Shown here: piece after piece, positions 24,074 to 32,544 of the stretch | Layout: each line of letters opens with the position of its first letter | Position numbering within the stretch: position 1 is the first letter of the stretch | Source: JAAUTT01 sp038213375 | Lineage (GTDB): Bacteria; Bacteroidota; Bacteroidia; Bacteroidales; JAAUTT01 | Assembly (NCBI GenBank): GCA_038213375.1 | Contig: JBBQTB010000002.1 | Coordinates: forward strand, 62,001-126,000 | DNA: 64,000 bases | Direction of reading: 5' to 3' | The notes under the pieces: generated by a model | Databases searched by the model: none | What the model was told of the DNA's origin: nothing | What the model saw: the letters and a program-made list of their open reading frames with translations, nothing else | Position numbers and translations under genes: made by a program

Positions 24074-26530
24074 ATGAGCAAAAAGAACAATATTCTTATT
24101 CCAGATATTTTCATGAACAACAGCATCAATGATGAGAATGAATTTATTCCTATTATCACTGACGATGACGACGATTTGGGGGAAATTTTGAAAATACCCG
24201 ATTTACTGCCAATACTTCCACTTCGTAACACTGTTCTGTTCCCTGGAATCGTAATTCCCATTACCGTTGGCAGGGATAAGTCGATTAAACTGATTCGCGA
24301 CGCTTACAAAAAGGGCAAAATTATTGGTACTATCGCCCAGCGTAATCCTAATGTAAACGAACCTTCAGGGAAAGACATATATAAAGTTGGAACTATTGCT
24401 CAGGTGCTTAAAATTCTTGAGATGCCCGACAATTCCACATCTGTTATCATTCAGGGTAAACAACGTTTTGAAATCAAAACCATAGTAAAAAATGAGCCAT
24501 ATTTGCAGGCTCATGTGGATGTTATTCCCGATATAAAGCCTGCAAAAGTAAACCGCGAGTTTGAAGCTATCATTAGTTCGCTTAAAGATATTTCGTTACG
24601 TATTATTCAGTTAAATAGTAATGTCCCACCTGAAGCGGCTTTTGCCATCAGGAATATCGAAAGTCCTTCTTTTCTAATCAATTTCGCATCATCGAACAGC
24701 GATATAAAGGCAGAAGAAAAACAAAAACTTCTCGAAACCAGTGATATTAAGAAAAGAGGAGTACTATTACTCGAATATTTAACCCGCGAATTACAACTTT
24801 CGGAATTAAAGCGCGATATACAATCGAAGGTAAAAACTGATCTCGATCAGCAACAGCGGGAGTTTCTGCTTCACCAACAGATGAAAACCATCCAGGATGA
24901 ACTTGGAGGAAATCCATTGGATCAGGAGGTTGAGGAGCTGATGAAAAGGGCGAAAAAGAAAAAATGGAATAAAGAAGTTTCTACTGTCTTTGATAAAGAA
25001 TTAACTAAACTTCAACGACTAAATCCAGCTGCCGGAGAATATTCTGTTCAGCTAAATTATCTTCATATTTTGGTTGAATTGCCATGGCTGGAATACACCA
25101 AGGATAATTTTGATATGAAACGTGCCAAGAATGTTCTTGATAAAGATCATTTTGGGCTTGAAAAAGTAAAAGACCGGATACTTGAGCACCTGGCTGTATT
25201 AAAGCTGAAAGGGGACATGAAATCGCCTATCTTGTGCCTTGTTGGCCCTCCAGGGGTGGGGAAAACATCTCTTGGCAAATCGGTCGCCAAAGCGCTTGAC
25301 CGCAAATATTGCCGAATGTCACTCGGAGGATTACATGACGAGGCTGAAATCCGGGGCCACCGTAAGACTTATATAGGCGCTATGCCCGGACGGATTATTC
25401 AGAACCTGAAAAAAGTAAAATCATCTAATCCGGTATTTGTCCTCGATGAAATCGATAAAGTAGGTCAGGATTATCATGGCGATCCGGCATCGGCTTTACT
25501 CGAAGTGTTAGATCCGGAGCAAAACAACACGTTCAATGATAATTTCCTTGAACTGGATTATGACTTGTCAAAGGTGATGTTTATTGCAACAGCAAATACA
25601 CTGAGTACGATACATCCTGCTTTGCGCGATCGTATGGAAATTATAGAAGTGAACGGATACACCATCGAAGAAAAAATTGAAATTTCCAATCGCCATTTGT
25701 TGCCAAAACAGTTAAAAGAACACGGACTTAAAAAAATACAACTTTCAATAGATAAGGATGTATTGGAATATGTTATTGAAAATTATTCGCATGAATCCGG
25801 CGTACGGGAATTAGATAAAACACTGGCTTCGCTGGTAAGAAACATAGCAAAAAGAATTGCATTTGGTGAAGATTACAATAAAAAATTACTTGTTGCTGAT
25901 GTTCTGAAAATTCTTGGGGGTGCCAGATACAGTAAAGACAAATATCAGGGAAATAGCTATGCAGGAGTTGTTACAGGTTTGGCCTGGACTGCATCGGGTG
26001 GGGATATACTTTTTGTTGAAACAAGTTTGAGTAAAGGTAAAGGGGTGCTCACTCTTACAGGTAATCTGGGCGATGTAATGAAGGAATCGGCTGTGATTGC
26101 TCTGGAGTATCTGAAATCTCATTCAAACTTATTGGGTATTTCGACCGATGTTTTTGAAAAATGGAATGTACATATTCACGTTCCTGAAGGAGCAATTCCA
26201 AAAGACGGTCCATCAGCAGGCGTTACTATGATATCTTCCATCAGCTCTGCATTTTCGCAACGTAAGGTACGCGACAAACTAGCGATGACCGGCGAAATAA
26301 CCCTTCGCGGCAAGGTGCTTCCGGTAGGAGGTGTTAAGGAAAAAATTCTAGCTGCCAAAAGAGCAGGAATAACCGACATCATTCTTTGCATCGAAAACAG
26401 GAAAGACATTGAAGAAATTCCTTCACATTACCTCACAGGGTTAACGTTTCATTATGTAAATAATATTGAGGAAGTGCTCGAATTTGCATTATTGCCCGAA
26501 AAAGTAGAGAAACCACTTGAAATCGTTTAA
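24074..26530 (+). CDS. lon: ATP-dependent Lon protease
   Basis: 818 residues. LonA architecture: N-terminal substrate-binding LAN domain (about 38-235; LPILPLRNTVLFPG), coiled coil, AAA+ module with Walker A GPPGVGKT (391-398) and the FVLDEIDK Walker B, then the C-terminal protease with catalytic S714 (DGPSAGV) and K757 (GGVKEKI), 43 residues apart as in E. coli. It degrades misfolded and regulatory proteins in the cytoplasm. It opens with about 35 acidic residues before the LAN domain. A palindrome precedes it (24047-24059). Confidence 0.98.
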   Translation: MSKKNNILIPDIFMNNSINDENEFIPIITDDDDDLGEILKIPDLLPILPLRNTVLFPGIVIPITVGRDKSIKLIRDAYKKGKIIGTIAQRNPNVNEPSGKDIYKVGTIAQVLKILEMPDNSTSVIIQGKQRFEIKTIVKNEPYLQAHVDVIPDIKPAKVNREFEAIISSLKDISLRIIQLNSNVPPEAAFAIRNIESPSFLINFASSNSDIKAEEKQKLLETSDIKKRGVLLLEYLTRELQLSELKRDIQSKVKTDLDQQQREFLLHQQMKTIQDELGGNPLDQEVEELMKRAKKKKWNKEVSTVFDKELTKLQRLNPAAGEYSVQLNYLHILVELPWLEYTKDNFDMKRAKNVLDKDHFGLEKVKDRILEHLAVLKLKGDMKSPILCLVGPPGVGKTSLGKSVAKALDRKYCRMSLGGLHDEAEIRGHRKTYIGAMPGRIIQNLKKVKSSNPVFVLDEIDKVGQDYHGDPASALLEVLDPEQNNTFNDNFLELDYDLSKVMFIATANTLSTIHPALRDRMEIIEVNGYTIEEKIEISNRHLLPKQLKEHGLKKIQLSIDKDVLEYVIENYSHESGVRELDKTLASLVRNIAKRIAFGEDYNKKLLVADVLKILGGARYSKDKYQGNSYAGVVTGLAWTASGGDILFVETSLSKGKGVLTLTGNLGDVMKESAVIALEYLKSHSNLLGISTDVFEKWNVHIHVPEGAIPKDGPSAGVTMISSISSAFSQRKVRDKLAMTGEITLRGKVLPVGGVKEKILAAKRAGITDIILCIENRKDIEEIPSHYLTGLTFHYVNNIEEVLEFALLPEKVEKPLEIV

Positions 26531-26546
26531 AGTGTATTTTCTTTCT

Positions 26547-26564
26547 TAACTTTGGTTACTTTTG
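26547..26564 (+). promoter_or_regulatory. two overlapping -7-like boxes upstream of the LiaF-like gene
   Basis: TAACTTTG (26547-26554) and TACTTTTG (26557-26564) both fit TAnnTTTG; no good TTTG is at the right distance upstream. They lie 14-31 bp before the ATG at 26578. Confidence 0.4.
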
Positions 26565-26577
26565 GTATTAAAACAAT

Positions 26578-27111
26578 ATGAAAATGGGAGGTTTATTTTG
26601 GGGTATTGTCCTAATTATAATTGGAATAAGTCTGATTATTAAAGTTGCATTTAAAATAGATTTCCCAATAATGAAGGTGTTGGTTGCCTTCTTCTTTATT
26701 TATCTGGGAATTAAAATACTTGCCGGAAATCTGGGATTTGCAAAATTCAAATCCGGGCCTAACGATGTTATTTTTAGCGAATCAAGTTTTGTTCATCAAC
26801 AAAACGTACCCAAGGAGCAAAATGTGGTGTTTGGAAAAGGAGTATTCGATTTCAGAAACTTACTTGAAAGTTCTCTTCCTGCCGAAATTCATATAAATAC
26901 TGTGTTTGGTAACAGCGAAATTTTAATCCGAAAAACCATGCCTGTCATCATAAAAGTAGACGCGGCTTTTGCCGGAGCTACCTTACCCGACAATAACTCA
27001 ACTGTTTTAGGCTCGGCAAATTATCAATCGGCAAATTTTGATCCACTAAAACCACATCTTACCATAGAGGCCGATGCTGTTTTTTCATCTATGAAAATAA
27101 CAGCCTATTAA
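26578..27111 (+). CDS. LiaF-like membrane protein
   Basis: 177 residues. Two hydrophobic helices (about 5-22 and 32-50) are followed by a soluble beta-rich domain (about 70-177) with VFGKGVFDFRNL and INTVFGNSEILI repeats, the pattern of the LiaF / cell-wall-active-antibiotics-response C-terminal domain. In Firmicutes LiaF modulates the LiaRS envelope-stress system; in Bacteroidota the role is unknown, and no two-component genes are adjacent. ATG at 26578 (a second ATG at 26584 would trim two residues). 47 bp after lon and 19 bp before coaD. Confidence 0.65.
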   Translation: MKMGGLFWGIVLIIIGISLIIKVAFKIDFPIMKVLVAFFFIYLGIKILAGNLGFAKFKSGPNDVIFSESSFVHQQNVPKEQNVVFGKGVFDFRNLLESSLPAEIHINTVFGNSEILIRKTMPVIIKVDAAFAGATLPDNNSTVLGSANYQSANFDPLKPHLTIEADAVFSSMKITAY

Positions 27112-27130
27112 TTATTTAACAGCCTTCAAC

Positions 27131-27601
27131 ATGAGTAAAATAGCAATATTTCCCGGGTCATTTGATCCTTTTACTATTGGCCATCAATCGATTGTATTAA
27201 GGGCATTGAGCCTTTTCGATAAAATTATTATTGCGGTTGGTCATAATGAGACTAAAAAGGCATTTTTCCCTTTGGCAGGAAGACTTTCGATGATCAGGGA
27301 TGTGTTTATCGGCAATGCTAAAATTGAGGTAGTGCATTATGAAGATCTTACGGTATCGCTGTGCCAGCGTGTTGGTGCCAAATATATTCTTAGGGGTTTG
27401 CGTACATCTGCCGATTTCGAATACGAACGAGCCATAGCACAGGTAAACAAAGCTATGTACGATGATATAGAATCAGTTTTCATACTTACTTTACCGGAAC
27501 ATACTTCTATTAATTCATCTATAGTCAGGGAAATTTTACATTATGGAGGAAATGCCGGCAAATTTCTGCCTGACTCAATTGACCCCAAAAAATATTTATA
27601 A
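27131..27601 (+). CDS. coaD: phosphopantetheine adenylyltransferase
   Basis: 156 residues. CoaD joins ATP and 4'-phosphopantetheine to dephospho-CoA, the fourth step of CoA synthesis. The nucleotidyltransferase motif FPGSFDPFTIGH opens the protein, and LRGLRTSADFEYE is the family's substrate-binding motif; TINSSIVRE-type residues (SINSSIVREI) are near the C-terminus. Length is standard (about 155-165). It lies 8 bp before a secreted thioredoxin-like protein. Confidence 0.96.
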   Translation: MSKIAIFPGSFDPFTIGHQSIVLRALSLFDKIIIAVGHNETKKAFFPLAGRLSMIRDVFIGNAKIEVVHYEDLTVSLCQRVGAKYILRGLRTSADFEYERAIAQVNKAMYDDIESVFILTLPEHTSINSSIVREILHYGGNAGKFLPDSIDPKKYL

Positions 27602-27609
27602 CAAACACT

Positions 27610-29049
27610 ATGTTCCGGTTTGTCTCCTTTCTTTTTATTCTCAGCTTTAATATTTTTGCATCTTATGCCGGTATAGTTGTAATTCATGGGAATAACGCCG
27701 AATACAAGGGAGCTATTCTGTCGTTCTATCATTTTACTAACCAAATTTCAAACAAAGAAGTTTTAATTGCCAACAGTAAAGTGAAAGAAAATGGCGACTT
27801 TGAATTGTCATTTGAGGTAAATCAAACTGACTATATCTTCTGCCATACGGGCGTTTTCTTTCTTTACATGTTCATCGAACCAAACAGTGATTACACCATC
27901 ATACTACCTTCACGAATTGATAAAAAACAAGATGATATCCTCAATCCGTTTTTCAAAGAGCTGAGGGTTCATTTACTAATATCTGCATTTCAGTCAACCC
28001 AATTATCAACTCAGGAACATCCTGACAAGGAATTAAATTTTTTAATTCAACAGTTCGACAATTATTTCGATCCATACTATGCAAAATATGCCTCAAATAT
28101 TTATACCAAAAATGGTGTAAAGGAGATGGATACTACCATGTGGAAAATCGAAACTACATTTGCCGGAATAAAAAAACCGTATTTTCAATCATATTATGCC
28201 TACCGGGTTGGATTACTTAAATTTATGTCAACTAGTTTTAAATCACGTAATATTTCCGACAATTATTTTCTTAATAAACCGGTGCTTTATAACAACCCTG
28301 CTTTTATGGAGCTTTTTAATCAGGTATACGAAAAGTACTTTGTATACTTTGGCCGAACTAAGGAAGGGAAAGTTATTTATGATAACATAAATACCAATAA
28401 AAGTATCTCAAAGTTAAAGAGTACATTGGCTCAAAATCAGGTGCTGGCAAACGATACGTTGAAAGAGTTTGTGATTTTAAAAGGGTTACACGATGGCTTT
28501 TATGAAATGGAATTCTCGCGCGAAGCCTTACTGGAAGTGCTTGACTCGCTAAGCATAACCACTACAATTGAAAAACATAAGGTTATTGCCAGAGATATTC
28601 GCGAAAAGGTTACACGCCTTATTCCAGGTTTTTCCCCTCCACCTTTTAAACTGCTAAATCAGGATAGTGTCTGGGTCAGCCTTAACGATTTTAAAGGGTC
28701 GTATGTGTATGTTATGTTTTGTACAACTCAGAATTACGCTTGCCTGAAGGAATATGATCTGATAAAAAAGCTCTATGAAAAACATGGCAAAATACTTAAA
28801 ATAATTACCATTTCATTCGACGAAACGCTTGCCGACACCCGGATGTTTGCAAAAAAAATGAAGTACAACTGGACGTTTCTTCATTTTGGGAATCAATCCG
28901 AAATTCTGAAAGACTATGATATCAGAACTTTTCCTACTTATTTTCTTATTGATAGAGAAGGTAAATTAGCTATGTCGCCAGCGCCGTCTCCAGCCGAAAA
29001 CTTTGAGATTTATTTATTTCAGCAACTTAGAGCTAAAGGGATTTTGTAA
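27610..29049 (+). CDS. secreted thioredoxin-like (TlpA/redoxin-fold) protein lacking CxxC
   Basis: 479 residues. Signal peptide (about 1-20), a long N-terminal region of the kind found in Bacteroidota TlpA-like proteins, and a C-terminal thioredoxin fold (about 345-475; FKGSYVYVMFCT, then FPTYFLIDREGKL with the conserved cis-proline). Where the CxxC active site should be, the sequence has FCTTQNYACLKE: two cysteines six residues apart. Disulfide exchange by the standard mechanism is therefore doubtful. It is probably periplasmic and co-transcribed with coaD (8-bp gap). Function unknown. Confidence 0.75.
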   Translation: MFRFVSFLFILSFNIFASYAGIVVIHGNNAEYKGAILSFYHFTNQISNKEVLIANSKVKENGDFELSFEVNQTDYIFCHTGVFFLYMFIEPNSDYTIILPSRIDKKQDDILNPFFKELRVHLLISAFQSTQLSTQEHPDKELNFLIQQFDNYFDPYYAKYASNIYTKNGVKEMDTTMWKIETTFAGIKKPYFQSYYAYRVGLLKFMSTSFKSRNISDNYFLNKPVLYNNPAFMELFNQVYEKYFVYFGRTKEGKVIYDNINTNKSISKLKSTLAQNQVLANDTLKEFVILKGLHDGFYEMEFSREALLEVLDSLSITTTIEKHKVIARDIREKVTRLIPGFSPPPFKLLNQDSVWVSLNDFKGSYVYVMFCTTQNYACLKEYDLIKKLYEKHGKILKIITISFDETLADTRMFAKKMKYNWTFLHFGNQSEILKDYDIRTFPTYFLIDREGKLAMSPAPSPAENFEIYLFQQLRAKGIL

Positions 29050-29071
29050 CAAAAGTACGATAGGAAGAAAT

Positions 29072-29088
29072 GAAACCTGCCAGGTTTC
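29072..29088. terminator. hairpin between convergent genes
   Basis: GAAACC...GGTTTC (6-bp stem, 5-base loop; 29072-29088) lies between the stops of the thioredoxin-like gene and the Nudix gene. It could act on both strands, but neither side has a clear U-run. Confidence 0.4.
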
Positions 29089-29094
29089 TAAGAA

Positions 29095-29727
29095 TTAAGG
29101 TTTCTCCTGATTAATTTGTGCGATAAAGATATCCTTAAGAGATTCAAACGTATTTTTCATTACTTCACTCACAGTCTGGTAATCGAACCATTTTATCTCT
29201 GTAATATCTTCCGAAAGCTGAGGCTTAGGTTGTTCGACACCATTTACCTCCATCTCATACCATATTGTACGTTTTAAAACGCGGGTGTTTTTTTCCAGAT
29301 AAAAATGGTAGGTATCGAAAAGGCGTTTTCCAACTTCAATTTGCGTTAGTCCACATTCTTCCTGAACTTCGCGTATGGCCGTTTGTTTGTAAAATTCTCC
29401 CTTTTCCACCTTGCCTTTTGGTAAATCCCACTTTCCGCGACGAAAAATGGCCAGAAGTTTACCATCAGGTCGATGGACAGCGCCACCGGCAGCTTCTACA
29501 ATGGTATAGCATGATTTTAAAATATCAAGCAGAACATCCTCATTGTCATGAAGTATGTATAGAGCCTTTGTATGATTGAATTGTTCGAAGGCTTTAAGAA
29601 GTTCATCCAAACCCTCCTTTTTTTCGAACTTGTAAAACAAGCCGTCATTCTTTTCAAAGGTTTTAGTAATTTTGCTGCTCAAAAAAACAACACGATCATT
29701 ATAAAAAATCTTATATCCTTGTAGCAT
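29095..29727 (-). CDS. Nudix hydrolase
   Basis: 210 residues from ATG 29727. The Nudix box is complete: G105-x5-E111-x7-REVQEECGL (119-127). Nudix enzymes hydrolyse nucleoside diphosphates linked to another group; the substrate here is unknown. A longer frame from 29832 would overlap 107 bp of pyrE; the chosen start, MLQGYKIFYNDRV, matches the usual N-terminus of this Bacteroidota group. Its ATG and the pyrE ATG overlap on opposite strands (CATG, 29725-29728), so each promoter must lie inside the other gene unless later starts are used. Confidence 0.88.
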   Translation of the reverse strand: MLQGYKIFYNDRVVFLSSKITKTFEKNDGLFYKFEKKEGLDELLKAFEQFNHTKALYILHDNEDVLLDILKSCYTIVEAAGGAVHRPDGKLLAIFRRGKWDLPKGKVEKGEFYKQTAIREVQEECGLTQIEVGKRLFDTYHFYLEKNTRVLKRTIWYEMEVNGVEQPKPQLSEDITEIKWFDYQTVSEVMKNTFESLKDIFIAQINQEKP

Positions 29728-30364
29728 GGCAATAATGTTGAATTTAATTCCCCAGTATTTACTACAAAGTAAAGCAATAAAGTTAGAACCAACAAACCCA
29801 TTTAACTGGGCTTCGGGATGGAAATCGCCCATCTATTGCGATAATCGGATAACTCTTTCGTTTCCCGAAATCCGTACAGCTATTAGAAATTCTTTTGTTG
29901 AAAAGATAATAAAATATTATCCATCAGTAGAGGTGATTGCAGGCGTTGCCACGGGAGCTATTGCTCAGGGGGCGCTGGTTGCTGAGGCTATGAAACTGCC
30001 CTTTGCTTATGTGCGGTCGGCGCCTAAAAAACATGGTATGGAAAACCTGATTGAAGGTATTGTAAATCCCAAACAAAAAGTGGTTGTGATTGAGGATCTG
30101 ATTTCAACCGGAGGAAGCAGCCTTCAGGCAGTTGAAGCCTTGCGTAAGGCTGGAGCAGAAGTACTCGGAATGGTAGCTATTTTTACCTACGGGTTTTCAG
30201 TTGCAGAAGAAAACTTCAAAGCTGTCAATTGCAAACTGGTTACACTAACAAACTATATGGAGCTTTTGAATTTTGCTCTGGAATCGAATTATATTAAAAA
30301 GGACGAATTGGAAGTTTTGCAGCAGTGGAGACAAAGTCCGGAGACATGGATGCAGGATAAATAA
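29726..30364 (+). CDS. pyrE: orotate phosphoribosyltransferase
   Basis: 212 residues. PyrE makes orotidine 5'-phosphate from orotate and PRPP in pyrimidine synthesis. NPFNWASGWKSPIYCDNR is the family N-terminal motif, and the PRPP loop is VVVIEDLISTGG (119-130). A second ATG at 29735 gives a start more like relatives and would remove the overlap with the Nudix start codon, so the true start is either. The SRPBCC gene follows by 28 bp. Confidence 0.95.
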   Translation: MAIMLNLIPQYLLQSKAIKLEPTNPFNWASGWKSPIYCDNRITLSFPEIRTAIRNSFVEKIIKYYPSVEVIAGVATGAIAQGALVAEAMKLPFAYVRSAPKKHGMENLIEGIVNPKQKVVVIEDLISTGGSSLQAVEALRKAGAEVLGMVAIFTYGFSVAEENFKAVNCKLVTLTNYMELLNFALESNYIKKDELEVLQQWRQSPETWMQDK

Positions 30365-30392
30365 ATGTTATAATCAAGAAAGTAAAAATGCT

Positions 30393-30800
30393 ATGGAAAC
30401 TAAGATAGAAAGCCGTGTAGGTATAATTCAATCGAGCGACGAAAGAATCTATACCTTTATCTCAAACTTTAACAATTTCAAACAATTTATACCAGCCGAT
30501 AAGGTTCAGGATTTTGAGTCCACAGAAGATAGTTGCAAATTTTCAGTGACTGGTATTGGTAAGTTGGGACTTCAAATAATGGAACGGGAACCTTTTAAAA
30601 CCATCAAAATTACCGGCGATGGAATGGCAAATCAAAAATTCAGCTTCTGGCTACAGCTTGTGCGAAAGGAAGAAAATGACACGCGCATTAAACTCACTAT
30701 TAAGGCTGATCTGAATCCTATGCTGAAAATGATGGCGCAAAAACCGCTTCAGAATTTTCTTGATAAACTTGTGGATGCGCTTGAAAAAATGAGGTTTTAA
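30393..30800 (+). CDS. SRPBCC (START-like) family protein
   Basis: 135 residues from ATG 30393; the open frame extends upstream into pyrE, but METKIESRVGIIQSSDERIY is the natural start. The fold pattern (an N-terminal strand, then two helices around YTFISNFNNFKQFI, and a C-terminal helix MAQKPLQNFLDKLVDALEKM) matches polyketide-cyclase/START-like proteins that hold a hydrophobic ligand. Ligand and role unknown. Close to pyrE, so probably co-transcribed. Confidence 0.75.
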   Translation: METKIESRVGIIQSSDERIYTFISNFNNFKQFIPADKVQDFESTEDSCKFSVTGIGKLGLQIMEREPFKTIKITGDGMANQKFSFWLQLVRKEENDTRIKLTIKADLNPMLKMMAQKPLQNFLDKLVDALEKMRF

Positions 30801-30935
30801 GAGTTTATAGTCTTCTCACATAAATTTTTTAAATCATCCATCCATTCAGGGATATTTTTTAACTTGCACAGGCATTCTGGAGGATGCACTTTTCAACCAC
30901 GTGATGATAAATCATTAACTACTAATTCATACAAA

Positions 30936-32246
30936 ATGACATCAAGACGGATTTTTTTAAAAAATACTATTACCACTGCCGCGGGCGTTGGGTTGGTATC
31001 TGCTTTACCTGGTTCAATGTTAAGTTGTTCACCAAATGATAAAATAAATGTTGGTCTTATCGGATGCAATGGAATGGGTTTTGCCGATTTAACAGCGTTT
31101 CTTGGCAATCCTGAAGTGGAATGTATTGCATTGTGCGATATCGACGAATCGGTATTGGCAAGGCGAGCTGCCGATGTTGAAAAACTTCGCGGTAAAAAGC
31201 CGGCTCATCTATATAAAGATTGGAGAAAACTCATCGACAACAAGGATGTCGATGTTGTTATTATAGGAACTCCAGACCACTGGCATTGTCTTATAATGGT
31301 TGCCGCTTGCGAAGCGGGAAAAGATGTTTATTGTGAAAAGCCAATAGGCAATAGCATTGAGGAATGCAATATCATGGTTAAAGCAGCTCAGCGATACAAG
31401 AGAATAGTTCAGGTTGGTCAATGGCAGCGAAGCGATCCACATTGGGCGAGCGCTGTAGATTTTATCCGATCAGGTAAATTAGGAAAAATACGTCTGGTTC
31501 GGGTATTTTCCTACCAGGGTTGGTGTCCTTCGATACCTGTTGTTGCCAACGAACCGGTTCCTCAGGGTGTTGATTATGATATGTGGCTTGGACCAGCAAC
31601 ACAGCGACCTTTTAACAGAAACCGTTTCCATTTTACGTTTCGTTGGTTCTGGGATTATGCAGGTGGTTTGATGACCGACTGGGGAGTTCACCTTCTGGAT
31701 TATGCCCTTTATGGAATGGATGTAACTACTCCCAAATCAATCATGGCCATGGGTGGAAAATATGGTTATCCGACCGATGCTTGCGAAACACCTGATAGCT
31801 TACAAACTATTTATGAATTCGACGGTTTCAATGTGATGTGGGATCATGCCATAGGTATCAATGATGGCGCTTATGGACGCAATCACGGACTGGGCTTTGT
31901 AGGCGAAAATGGAACCCTGGTTATTGACCGCAATGGATGGGAGGTGATTCCTGAAGTAGTGAACAAGCAAAAACGAATGGAAGCCGTTGCGTTACAACTA
32001 GGTACGAATTTAGGCTTAACGAACCATGTAAAAAATCACCTCGATTGTATTAAGCATCATAGTCACAAATTAAATGCAAGTGTTGAGATTGGCGCACACA
32101 TTGCGAAATTTTCGCATTTAGGGAATATCGCTTATCGTTCAGGTAAAAAACTGGTTTGGGATGGTACTAAATTTACGAATGACATTGATGCTAACAATTA
32201 CCTTGTGCCGCATTACCGTGCACCTTGGGAACTGCCAAAAGTATAA
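30936..32246 (+). CDS. Tat-exported Gfo/Idh/MocA family oxidoreductase (second copy)
   Basis: 436 residues from ATG 30936. An upstream TTG at 30864 would put 24 residues before the signal and is rejected. The N-terminus is a twin-arginine signal (SRRIFLKNT, then a hydrophobic stretch) ending GSMLSC, a possible lipobox. NAD motif GLIGCNGMGFADL; the family's EKP is in DVYCEKPIG. The substrate domain holds DYDMWLGPA and WDYAGGLMTDWGVHLLD, also seen in the copy at 14511, so both belong to the same Bacteroidota sugar-oxidoreductase branch. It is monocistronic with its own terminator; no DUF1080 gene is adjacent. Confidence 0.87.
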   Translation: MTSRRIFLKNTITTAAGVGLVSALPGSMLSCSPNDKINVGLIGCNGMGFADLTAFLGNPEVECIALCDIDESVLARRAADVEKLRGKKPAHLYKDWRKLIDNKDVDVVIIGTPDHWHCLIMVAACEAGKDVYCEKPIGNSIEECNIMVKAAQRYKRIVQVGQWQRSDPHWASAVDFIRSGKLGKIRLVRVFSYQGWCPSIPVVANEPVPQGVDYDMWLGPATQRPFNRNRFHFTFRWFWDYAGGLMTDWGVHLLDYALYGMDVTTPKSIMAMGGKYGYPTDACETPDSLQTIYEFDGFNVMWDHAIGINDGAYGRNHGLGFVGENGTLVIDRNGWEVIPEVVNKQKRMEAVALQLGTNLGLTNHVKNHLDCIKHHSHKLNASVEIGAHIAKFSHLGNIAYRSGKKLVWDGTKFTNDIDANNYLVPHYRAPWELPKV

Positions 32247-32250
32247 CATA

Positions 32251-32276
32251 AAAAAGGGGATTGAGTTCCCCTTTTT
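32251..32276 (+). terminator. terminator of the second oxidoreductase gene
   Basis: AAAAAGGGGA (32251-32260) pairs with TCCCCTTTTT (32267-32276) around a 6-base loop, 4 bp after the stop codon. Confidence 0.85.
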
Positions 32277-32294
32277 AGTTTTTTAACCTTGTTC

Positions 32295-32337
32295 AAATCA
32301 TAATTAATCTCGATTTTTCACAGATTAATTATGATTT
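32295..32337. repeat. perfect 16-bp inverted repeat
   Basis: AAATCATAATTAATCT (32295-32310) and its exact complement AGATTAATTATGATTT (32322-32337), 11 bases apart. The right arm contains the stop codon of the cysteine-hydrolase pseudogene. There is no U-run on either side, so it is not an ordinary terminator. Confidence 0.75.
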
Positions 32338-32521
32338 CTTGCAATTAATTCATTTGTGGTCAACAATTCGGCATAATAATAATTCAAGACTGCCAAAAAT
32401 GATCTATGAACATTGTTGGATTTTATTATTAGGTTGTTTTTAGCTAAATCCTTAGTTGCGCAAGCATCAGAAATTAGTCGTTTTGAATATCGATCAGGAT
32501 TAATGCGGTTTTTGTGGTCAT
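32325..32521 (-). pseudogene. cysteine hydrolase (isochorismatase family), internal deletion
   Basis: Minus strand, start ATG at 32521: 15 codons read MTTKTALILIDIQND, the exact opening of isochorismatase-like cysteine hydrolases including the catalytic Asp of DxQND, then TAA. In another frame, from 32477 to the stop at 32325, 50 residues read as the family C-terminus: LISDACATKDL, then VHRSFLAVLNYYYAELLTT, close to the usual ISDAC(A/T)...VH.SFLAAL..YA. About 110 central residues, including the catalytic lysine and cysteine, are missing. A deletion plus frame change is the simplest cause. It lies 23 bp after the VOC gene in the same direction, so it was probably its operon partner. Confidence 0.75.
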
Positions 32522-32544
32522 TTGATTTCTAATAATAAAGTGAA

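Noticed and set aside
29728..29832. A 35-codon N-terminal extension of the Nudix protein
   Set aside because: It is the reverse complement of the pyrE start and adds residues not expected in the family.
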